Assembly (NCBI GenBank): GCA_019677205.1 | Contig: JAAMXY010000315.1 | Coordinates: forward strand, 1-25,003 | Direction of reading: 5' to 3' | Origin: Pinguiococcus pyrenoidosus | Taxonomy: Eukaryota > Sar > Pinguiophyceae > Pinguiochrysidales > Pinguiochrysidaceae | Length of the DNA: 25,003 bases | Shown here: positions 1 through 7,929 of the stretch, in pieces | How positions within the stretch are numbered: position 1 is the stretch's first letter | Layout: every line of letters begins with the position of its first letter | Notes under the pieces: generated by a model | What the model was told of the DNA's origin: nothing | What the model saw: the letters and a program-made list of their open reading frames with translations, nothing else | Databases searched by the model: none | Made by a program: the position numbers and the translations under genes

Positions 1-57
1 TGCCAACCCGGCCTTCCCTCCAAAAAAAAAAAAAAAAAACACGCAAACCACCACAAG
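1..57 (+). other. 3' end of an intron of the exchanger gene
   Basis: The only AG before the exchanger reading frame becomes recognisable is at 56-57, so I place the acceptor there (CCACAAG|ACAC). The intron tail holds a run of 18 A at 22-39, with a short pyrimidine stretch before it. The open frame can be read through this segment but gives a poly-lysine stretch unlike the family, which favours intron. The donor lies outside the window. Confidence 0.65.
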
Positions 58-3000
58 ACACGTCTGGCACTCTGCGGAGTTCTTCGCGAACACGCTGATC
101 TTCGGCTACGCGGGCCTGGTCAGCGGCTCGGTGCTCATCAACTCCGGCGGGGCGCTCATCATCGTCAAGGGCATCGCGCTGTACGCGGTGGTGGTGCTGG
201 TGCGCTTCGTCACGATCGTGGCGCTCTACCCGCTGCTCTGGTACCTGGATCGCAAGGACCCGATCGCCGTGGCCGAGGATGTCCTCGGCTTCGGCGACGG
301 AATGCCCACCGCCCCGAGCAAGGGGGCCTCGCGGAAAGGTCGCCACCGCAACGGCAGCAACAACCCGCCGGTGTATGGGACGCGCGGTGCGGACGTGAGC
401 TTCTCCATAACGCGCACCGTGTCCGAGAAGCACCTCATCTCCAAGAAGCGGCTCTTCGACTTCTCCTTCGAGTCCTTCTACCCGAGCAGCCGGACGCTGG
501 GCTTCAAGGACGTCCTCGTCATGACCTGGGGCGGCCTCCGCGGAGCCGTGGGCCTGGCCCTCGCGCTGCTCGTGAGCTTCGTGCTGGAAGAAGTTGCTGA
601 AGTGGGGGAGGAGGAAGGGAACGAAGACCTGGAGGATCAGAAGCGCCGCGGCCAGGAGGTGCTGGGCCTCTTCGTCATCGTCTGCCTGCTCACGCTGGTG
701 GTGAACGCGCCGTCGACGCCCGCGCTGGTCAACCTCCTTGGCCTGCACCCGCAGCAGACCGCCATCGAGCGCGTCTTCCTGCAGAAGGTGGTCGCCAAGC
801 TGCACGACGAAAGCAAGAAGGACTACCGGAAGATGGTCGAGCACTACGTGCTGCCGCCCAGCTGGAGCCGCAAGGAGCGCCAGGTGCTCAAGGAGGAGCA
901 GGCGCGGGAGATCGGCGGCGTCGAAGCGGCGAGATCCGCCTATGCCGGCAGCGTGCACAGCAGCATGCCTTCCCGCCCGCGCAACCATGGCGCGCACAAC
1001 GTCGAGTCGACCGAGGAGGACCGCATGTCCGGCGTCATCTCCTTCCTCTCCAGCATCCGGCCCCGGAGGCTGGCCGGCGCCACCGCCGCTCCGCAGGCCA
1101 TCCCGTCCAGCGTGCGGAGGAGCATCTCGTTCCACAACCCCCGGCAGCAGGCCATGTGCGAGTCGATGTACGAGCGCAGCCTGAATCACATGCTCTCGGA
1201 ACTGGTGGAGCGCCGAACGCCCGTGGGAGCGGACCGCAGGGGCAGCGACCCCTCCGACTCGCCCATGGCCGGCACGATTCCCGAGGGCCGCGAGGATCAG
1301 TACGCAACCGACCCGGACGCGCACAGCGTCATCCAGAGCGAGGACGGCTCGCTGGTCGACGCCCGCTGGAAGACCTCGGATAACACCCTCACGTCGACGC
1401 ACGTCCGGAGGCAGACCTCCTCCGGCAGCTTCGACAGCGTGGTCGACCAGTCCGTGCAGTCGCCGCGGAAGTCGGTCGGCGGCGAGAGCGGGGAGGACGG
1501 CGCGGACCAGGAGAGCGCCGTGCGGCGGTCCATCTCGGAAAAGGCCATCAGCTTCAGCGCGAAGAACGTCGATCTCGAGGCCGAGGGCCCGCCGGCCTCG
1601 TTCTCGTACTCCACGAAAGACCTGCTCGCGAGCGGCGGGTCCGCCCTGCGCAAGGACCCGCGGTACATGCTCGAGATGGGCGATTCCGAAAAGCACATGG
1701 ACGGCCTCGCGCACGACCCGTCCATCCGGCGCATCCCCAGGAAGTTCGAGAAGCCGCCGCCGAAGAAGAAGGGCCACCGCGTCCAGAAGTCGGCGAGCTC
1801 CAGCAACATCTTCGTCAGGCCGTCTCTCGGCGCCGGCATGGACCCCAAGAGCTTCCGCAGCACCACCAGCAACAACCTGTGGCGGCGGCGAGGCGGGCAG
1901 GGCAAGCGCCGCGCTGGCGTGTCGAGCACGCACGGCCGTGGCGCGAGCAGCAGCCGCTCGAGCAAGGCCCGGTCGTCGTCCTGGAGCGTGCCGAAGCTGG
2001 ACGACGTCCTCACGGTCTTCGGCTGGGAGGACGACGGCGTCACGGAGTTTAGCGCCCGGGACTTTGAGGAGCCGGAGGACAACTTCCTCAACGAGACCAT
2101 GAGCATCATAGACGAGGAGCTCCAGAGCGAGGGACTGGACAAGTTCATCCGCGAGGTGTTCCTGCACCTCGTGCGCGCCAAGTACTGGGACTTCATCAAG
2201 GCCGAGGTCCTGCCGCGCGGCGAGATGAGCACCAACGTGCTCCTGCACAGCGTCGACCACGCGCTGGACTTCACCACCGACGGCCTCTTCGACTTCGATT
2301 ACTTCCGCTACAAGATTGGGAAGAAGGACTGGGGAGCCTGGGGGCTGACGCAGCTGGACTACCTGTGGAAGGTGGCCTTCGGCTCGGTGTCCGTGGCGGA
2401 GCTGCTCGAGGAAGAGAGGCGGAAGGACGCCCGCCGAGACCGCGCGAGCTTCCTGAGCCGGTCCCGCTCCGCGTTCAAGGGCCACAAGGACGAGCAGCAC
2501 CTCACGCCGAAGGGGAAAGTGTTCAGCTCCGAGAACAACATCTCGGCCTTCCAGTCGGCGAGGCATCTGGAGGACTTTGACGAGGTGGGCGACGAAGAGA
2601 AGGGCATCTCCGGGGAGCAGAGCGGGTTCCGGCCGCCTAACCTCAGCGGCGAGAGCTACGAGTCTGAGGAGGACAAGCCGCAGATTCGCTATCTCTCGCG
2701 ACTGCTCAACACGGTGTCCGGCTCGTGGACCAAGGTGGACCAGAAGGAGTGCCGGGAGTATTCCCAGGAGCACATCCAGCAGCTCGAGGAGCTGCTGCGG
2801 ACGCCGGTCAAGGCCAAGTACCCGCACCTGGCCAACTCGAAGAGCGCCTGCCTGCACGGCCTCGTGCTGCGTCTGCGCACCATCGAGGCGTCGCGGCAGG
2901 CCGACCGGTACTTCGGCATCAACGCGTTCGTGCGTGCGCACATGAGCGCGCAGGAGGATGTCCTGAGATATTTTGGAAGCTCGGAGAGCGTCGCCGAGCA

Positions 3001-3556
3001 CTTGAAGGAGACCATCATCAGGGAGTCGAAGAAGAGCGTCGCCAAGGCGAAGCGCTTCCTCGACGAGACCATCGACCCGCACGTGGTCATCCGCGAGCGG
3101 TGGATCCAGTTCGCCGAGATTGCGATCGGGACCAAGCGCAAGCATCTGCAGGAGCTGACCGATCAGGGCATGATCAGCGACTCGAACTTCGAGGACATTG
3201 ACGAGGACCTGCGGCAGAAGCTCGACGACCTCCGCATCATGCGCCACAACATCGACCGCATCTTCGCGCTCCGCGAGGACGAGATGGAGATGGAAGAGAT
3301 TGCCGAGCGCAAGCAGCGCCGCGACAACGTGCTGCTCCGCACGCTGCAGCGCGGCGCCGAGAGCATCTTTGGCGCCGCTACCTTCCGGGCGCAGAACACC
3401 AGCGTGGAATCGTTTGCCAGCGTGGGCAGCCCGAAGGCACAGGCGCCGGCCTTGTCGCCCGTGAACGAGGTGCAGAATCCGGGCCACGAGGCCCCCGAGG
3501 TCAAAGAGGCAGGTATGGTGACCGACGTCGAGGTGGCCGAGCTGCATGACCTCTGA
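58..3556 (+). CDS. SOS1-like Na+/H+ exchanger, C-terminal part
   Basis: Partial gene, cut by the left edge; about 1165 residues remain. Exchangers of this family (CPA1/NHE, plant SOS1 type) swap cytosolic Na+ for H+, usually at the plasma membrane. Seen: the membrane domain motif ANTLIF (about 92-109), further hydrophobic segments, the hallmark WGGLRGAVGLAL near 530-565, and a last membrane segment ending VNAPSTPALVNLLGL near 735. The cytosolic tail then matches SOS1 in two places: VRAKYW...NVLLHSVDHALD (about 2170-2270) and INAFVRAH followed by a helical AKRFLDETID region (about 2920-3240). Oddities: a basic and Ser-rich loop of roughly 80 residues precedes WGGLRGAVG; an acidic loop follows it (about 585-655); a Ser/Arg-rich stretch, probably disordered, fills about 850-2000; and no cyclic-nucleotide-binding-like domain is visible before the stop. 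The RSIS/RRS-type Ser sites suggest phosphorylation control (inference). Confidence 0.9.
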
Positions 3557-3930
3557 AGCCGCTGACGCCACGCCGTTCCCCACAAGTAGGTGGACCCCAC
3601 CACTATGTCGATGTTTGAGGTTTTAGAATCGAGATGAGGACAGGCGTCTAAGATGCATGGAGACGGATGTGCTTTGTTGCGATGCGGTGTTACGAAGGAA
3701 GAGTTGAATCAAAAAGGAAGCAACATTGATCCCTGACCGACATCATGACTTCCAAAGTCGTGATTTGGACAAACCCACTTTGCGAATTCCGCCGATGGAA
3801 CAAGGTCCCTTTGACAACGCGCTCTTCGCCCACAAGCCTCGCCTTTGGATCGGAATCCCTACGGCAGATCCACTCCTTGGTCGCAAACTACCTTTTGTAT
3901 ATCTGCTATCATTGCGCCCGACCCCCGCAT

Positions 3931-3960
3931 CCGAATCCGAATCCGAATCCGAATCCGAAT
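3931..3960 (+). repeat. (CCGAAT)5 microsatellite
   Basis: Five perfect tandem copies of CCGAAT in the convergent 3' spacer. Likely polymorphic by slippage. Confidence 0.95.
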
Positions 3961-4016
3961 CCTGGATGCCAGATAGCCCGCACAGCCCGAACCCTCACCC
4001 AGACCATGTTGTATAT

Positions 4017-4046
4017 CCCTTTTCCTTTTCCTTTTTCTTTTTCTTT
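4017..4046 (+). repeat. Pyrimidine tract (CCTTTT-type)
   Basis: About 30 nt of C/T with irregular CCTTTT and CTTTTT units. It lies about 30-60 nt past the lipase stop, so on the lipase transcript it is a purine tract. Confidence 0.85.
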
Positions 4047-4078
4047 GTCTGTTCTTATCCCGCGAGCAACTTGTAGCT

Positions 4079-7000
4079 TTAGTCGTCACAGAAGCGCTCC
4101 CCTCCGCCGAAGCTGTCGAAGCGGGGGCTGTCCAGGAAGCCGCAGTTGTACGACAGGTGGCATATGATCGGCTTCATGGCGTGGCAGTAGGCGGAGAGGA
4201 AGCCTTCCTTGCACGTGAGCGACTGCACGTTGCCGCCCTGCCGATCGGCGAAGGTGATGGGGTCATTGTCGCGCACAATGGTCGTGCTGGTCTCGAGGAC
4301 GTGTGCCGTGCGGTCGATGCCGAACTTCTCGTGCGAGAAGATCACGCCGGGCGGCTCGAAGGCGAAGCTGCGGAGCTGGCGGTTCCGGGCGGCGACGATG
4401 AGCGCGGTGGCGCCGCCCAGCGAGTGACCCACGACGAGCACGTTCGAGTTCCGCTGCTCCTCCGGAAGCTGCGTGTCGATGTAGGTCTCGACTGCGGCGT
4501 AGTAGTTGGAGATCTGGTCGCCGTCCTCCGAGTCGTAGCCGATGAAGGCCATCTTCTCCGTGAAGCTCATGAGCTTGACGAAGAAGGACGTGGCCTCGAA
4601 GGGCCACGTGTACACCAGCGGCACGAGCAGCGAGAAGGTCTGCAGCAGCGCGATCTCGCTGTACAGGTTGAAGTCCTCGAGGAAGTCCCGCCCCGTGCTG
4701 GAGCCGCGGATGGCCACCACCGTCAAGTTCGCCGCTTCGCTGTGGGCGACGTAGAAGGCCGCTTGGCGCGAGTCCTCGTTCTGCGTGGGGAAGCGGACGT
4801 CGAGCACCTCCCAGTCAAAGGGCTGCCCATTCGTGGCCGCCGTGGTGTAGTTGGGAGAGAAGTACCGCTCCAGGCAGGCCTCCATGCCCTGGACGTCGCC
4901 CGGCTCGTCCACGCAGGCGGCGCCGGTCTCGAGGTCTTTGAGGTAGGCCAGGGACGTGAGGTAAGCCACGTCCACCACGTCGAGCCCGAAGGCTTCCTGG
5001 GGACAGACGGAATACTGCGCGACGCGATCATCCGTCGTACGGTCGCTGTCTGCCACCGTGGAGGACGTGTCCGAGCCGATGGACAGCTCGGTGCTCTCGG
5101 CGTAGGACACGAGCACCACCAGCATGAGGTGGATGAAGCACACGAGGAAGAGCAGCACCTTGCTCCGGCGCCTCTTCTCGGGATCCACCATGAGCGTGAG
5201 GTAGCGCCGGCCGCCGCCGTCGAGCTCCGCGGCGTCCTTGACCTTGTATCCGCGGTTCTCCCACCCGACGAACTCCCTCACGAAGAGAGACGGCATCGCC
5301 ATCGGCATCTTCTTGTGTTCCAGGGCACCCTTGGCGTTCTCGGCGTTCTCGGCGTTCTCGGCGTTCTCCGCGTCCTCCCCCGGAGCCTCGTCCGCGTCAT
5401 CGAGCTTCGCCGATCCCCTCCGCTCGTCGTACTCCTCCTGCTCCACCTCAGCTTCGGCGCTCTCTTTGCGCTCGTGGCGATGGACGACTTCCGGGTTCTC
5501 TTCCTCTTCCCCCTCTCCTCCTCCCCCGCCTTCTTCGGCTTCCGCTTCTCCTTCTCCTCCGTCGGTCCTCGTCACGGACTTCCTTTTGATGCGCGTGAAG
5601 AACTCGGTTGCGTGCATTCCGACCCAGGAGCGTCGGGTGGGACCGGATTTCTCGCTCGGGAGCATCTGCGACGCCAGCGCGTCCTCCTGCTTGGTGTCGG
5701 CGCGGCCGACGGGCCAGGACAGCATGTCGTAGACGCAGGAGAAGAGGCTGCCAATCTCCAGACGCAGCGTGCCGAGGCCGCCGGTCTCGTCCAGCAGGCG
5801 GTGGCGATACTTGTTCCACTCGTCGAAGAAGTACACCAGCAGCCCGTTGGTCCAGACGTACACGTAGAAGACGGCCGCGAGGCCGATCTCTTGGTAGTGC
5901 AGCAGCAGGATGAGCGCCAGGATGGACAGCAGGAACACGGAGAACAGCAGCGTCCGCTTGTGGCCCAGCACCTCGAAGATGGTGGCGCACCAGAGCACCT
6001 TGCGCATGCCGAGGTCGCTGTCCCGGGGCGCGGTCTTCTCCTCCCACGGCTCGGACGGGAACCACGCGACTTGCTTCCGCCGCAGCGCCACGCCCGCGGG
6101 AATGAGCACGAGCAGCAAGAAGAGCGCGGCCTCGTAGTCGGCGCTGCCGGCGGCCAGGAAGCCGCCGCAGATGCCCAGCAGCACCGTGCCGCCCCACCAG
6201 TACGCATAGTCGGCGTTGTCATCGGGAGCATGCTCGGCGTTGTCCAGCTGCTCCCAGTGCCAGAAGGCCAGCAGGCCGGCCAGGGCCGGCAGGAAGCCCA
6301 GCACCTCGGCGCTCACGAGCAGCGCAAAGGCCAGGTCGGTGTAGTCGAAGAAGAACCACGCGATCAACGCCACGAAGAATATCGAGGCGGAGGCCAGATG
6401 CGCCGTCATCACTGCAAACGCCGCTTCTTCTCCCCAGTTGTGCCGCTTGATCAGCGGCACCGCTCTCAGCAGCGCCAGCGCCGGCACCAGCAGCAACTCC
6501 TCCACCAGCAGGAGCCCATTGACGCCCAAGGCCACCGCCACCTGCGCCACCACCAAGGCCACCACGGTCTCGCCGGCCCAGTCGTCCGGCACCTGCTGCG
6601 CCTGGGCGAACACGTTGCCCACGAAGAACGGCAGCACCAGGAAGGTGCCGCAGGCCGCCAGCCACGTGCGCACGCTGACGCAGGGGGCTCTGGCGTCTTG
6701 CAACGCCGGCACCGGCAGGAGGAGCAGGGCGATCGTCAGGAGGAAGGCCAGCCACCTCAGGGTGGACTCTGCCCCCGAGAAGTCGAAGAACACCAGCAGG
6801 AAGGCCCCGGCCACCATGCAGAGCACCGCCCAGAACAGCACGTTGAGGAAGTGCCATGCGGCCGGGCTCCGCGGCGCCAGATCACTTGGCCATTGCACTT
6901 TGTTCCAAGTCATCTGCAGCAGATCCACCTGGAAGCTCAGCAGGACCCAGGCCACGTACATCCACACGTACAAGGCCACCGGCACCAGCACGAAGATGGT

Positions 7001-7207
7001 GAAGGCGTGGGCGCCGGCGCCGACATCTTCGCCGCGCGCGCGCGCGTCCTCGGCGCTTAAGAACAGCTGAATAGAGCCGTTCAGCACGCCGGCCAGCAGG
7101 AGAGTGCTGCTAGTCAACAGCAGCCCAAGGAAGCTCAGCTTCACCAGCCAACACACCAAGAAGATCAAGTTGGCCACCACGGCGGCGCCGCCCTGTGGCG
7201 GGTCCAT
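4079..7207 (-). CDS. Polytopic membrane protein with C-terminal class 3 lipase domain
   Basis: 1042 residues from the first ATG (7205-7207); the frame is open further upstream but only from TTG. Residues about 10-475 form roughly a dozen hydrophobic segments. A cytosol-like acidic Glu/Gly-rich stretch follows (about 550-640), then one more membrane segment (core LLFLVCFIHLMLVVLVSY) directly before an alpha/beta-hydrolase domain. The nucleophile elbow GHSLGG has Ser at about 929. Asp of the DNDPI motif (about 980-982) is a plausible catalytic acid, and His at about 1009 or 1017 could complete the triad. The lipase part has possible N-glycosylation sites (NYT, NLT) and many Cys, which suggests a lumenal or extracellular side (inference). 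Class 3 lipases hydrolyse acylglycerols or other lipid esters; the substrate cannot be told here. A nine-base repeat encodes ENA units at 5333-5368. No intron is needed to read it. Confidence 0.85.
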   Translation of the reverse strand: MDPPQGGAAVVANLIFLVCWLVKLSFLGLLLTSSTLLLAGVLNGSIQLFLSAEDARARGEDVGAGAHAFTIFVLVPVALYVWMYVAWVLLSFQVDLLQMTWNKVQWPSDLAPRSPAAWHFLNVLFWAVLCMVAGAFLLVFFDFSGAESTLRWLAFLLTIALLLLPVPALQDARAPCVSVRTWLAACGTFLVLPFFVGNVFAQAQQVPDDWAGETVVALVVAQVAVALGVNGLLLVEELLLVPALALLRAVPLIKRHNWGEEAAFAVMTAHLASASIFFVALIAWFFFDYTDLAFALLVSAEVLGFLPALAGLLAFWHWEQLDNAEHAPDDNADYAYWWGGTVLLGICGGFLAAGSADYEAALFLLLVLIPAGVALRRKQVAWFPSEPWEEKTAPRDSDLGMRKVLWCATIFEVLGHKRTLLFSVFLLSILALILLLHYQEIGLAAVFYVYVWTNGLLVYFFDEWNKYRHRLLDETGGLGTLRLEIGSLFSCVYDMLSWPVGRADTKQEDALASQMLPSEKSGPTRRSWVGMHATEFFTRIKRKSVTRTDGGEGEAEAEEGGGGGEGEEEENPEVVHRHERKESAEAEVEQEEYDERRGSAKLDDADEAPGEDAENAENAENAENAKGALEHKKMPMAMPSLFVREFVGWENRGYKVKDAAELDGGGRRYLTLMVDPEKRRRSKVLLFLVCFIHLMLVVLVSYAESTELSIGSDTSSTVADSDRTTDDRVAQYSVCPQEAFGLDVVDVAYLTSLAYLKDLETGAACVDEPGDVQGMEACLERYFSPNYTTAATNGQPFDWEVLDVRFPTQNEDSRQAAFYVAHSEAANLTVVAIRGSSTGRDFLEDFNLYSEIALLQTFSLLVPLVYTWPFEATSFFVKLMSFTEKMAFIGYDSEDGDQISNYYAAVETYIDTQLPEEQRNSNVLVVGHSLGGATALIVAARNRQLRSFAFEPPGVIFSHEKFGIDRTAHVLETSTTIVRDNDPITFADRQGGNVQSLTCKEGFLSAYCHAMKPIICHLSYNCGFLDSPRFDSFGGGERFCDD
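5333..5368 (-). repeat. In-frame 9-bp repeat (GGCGTTCTC)4
   Basis: Four perfect copies of a nine-base unit inside the lipase gene, encoding repeated Glu-Asn-Ala in the acidic linker. It stays in frame, so copy changes would alter linker length only. Confidence 0.95.
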
Positions 7208-7500
7208 CGTCTCTCTCGACACTGGCGCTGGCGGCGTTGGCCCGGCGGCGGCGGCGGGACAGGCGACGAGATCAGTCAATGGTGGCGACCAATCACGGGC
7301 ATGGTGGGGAATCGGCGTGCTCTGTTATAGTGGGATTGAAGTCGGAAAGAGAAAGTGAGTTTTCCAATTGGGACCAATGGGGGGACGGGAAGGAGGGAAT
7401 GTCTTGTTCCGAATGGCTTATGGACTTGAAGAATGCGCGAAGCGGCTGCGCACGCTGCACGTGGATTGGATGATGCGGATTTTCAAAGGCCCACCAATCA
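7208..7500 (-). promoter_or_regulatory. Lipase upstream region with CCAAT boxes
   Basis: CCAAT pentamers on the + strand (ATTGG on the gene strand) occur at 7289-7293, 7364-7368, 7374-7378 and 7494-7498. The first and last are in the NF-Y-preferred form CCAATCA. The nearest is about 80 nt before ATG. Function as promoter boxes is inferred from the motif and position. Confidence 0.5.
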
Positions 7501-7611
7501 ACGGACGGCATCCGCACCAGGCGTGTTCTTCCGGCGAACATTGCGGGTTGTCCGAATTTGAATTTGAAGGTTTGAAGTTGCGGCAGCTGGTCGTAGGATA
7601 TGATGATTTTA

Positions 7612-7722
7612 GGATGCTGGGGATGCTGCTGCGGATGCCGCAGGCGATGCCGCAGGGGATGCTCAGATGCTTAGATGCTAGAGATGCTTAGATGCTGAGA
7701 TGCTGAGATGCTAAGATGCTGG
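7612..7722 (+). repeat. Degenerate GATGC(T) repeat block
   Basis: Twelve GATGC cores in about 110 nt, regular toward the 3' side (GATGCTTA and GATGCTGA units) and irregular with GGATGCCG units at the 5' side. This gradient looks like slippage growth at one end. It is non-coding. Confidence 0.9.
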
Positions 7723-7800
7723 GCGCGCAACACGAAGTTTGCAGCAAAACGCACCTGCCCCCCCCTTCCCCCTTCGACATCCCGCCTCAGCTCTCAAATT

Positions 7801-7911
7801 CCTATCTCTTTCCCTTTTCCCCTTTGCCCTTTTCCCCTTTTCTCTCCCTTTTCTCTCTCCCTTTTTTTCTCCCTTTTCTCTCTCCCTTTCGCTCTCCCTT
7901 TTTCTCTCTCG
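7801..7911 (+). repeat. Long polypyrimidine tract
   Basis: About 110 nt of almost pure C/T made of CCCTTTT and CTCTCTCCC units, a few tens of bases past the TPR gene stop. It is purine-rich on that gene's transcript. Confidence 0.9.
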
Positions 7912-7929
7912 TTAGTCTAGACAATCTCC

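Larger units (their letters stand above)
3557..4078. other. Convergent 3' intergenic region
   Basis: Spacer between the exchanger stop and the lipase stop, so it should hold the 3' UTRs of both. I see no gene. It contains a hexamer microsatellite and a pyrimidine tract, listed separately. Small open frames here are created by these repeats. Confidence 0.7.
7501..7929. other. Spacer between TPR gene stop and lipase promoter
   Basis: No gene is supported. It holds the GATGC-rich repeat block and the long pyrimidine tract listed next. The open frames through it are low-complexity. Confidence 0.65.

Noticed and set aside
3726-4167. Small + strand frames with Glu-Ser or Asn-Pro repeats
   Set aside because: Repeats come directly from the CCGAAT microsatellite read in different frames.
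7023-7050. CGCGCGCG run as a Z-DNA or regulatory signal
   Set aside because: It lies inside the lipase coding region and encodes a plain Ala-Arg-Ala-Arg stretch.
4157-7060. 967-codon open frame on the + strand opposite the lipase gene
   Set aside because: Composition is His/Gln/Gly/Val-rich without any domain, as expected from the complement of GC-rich codons. The minus strand encodes membrane helices and a GHSLGG lipase.
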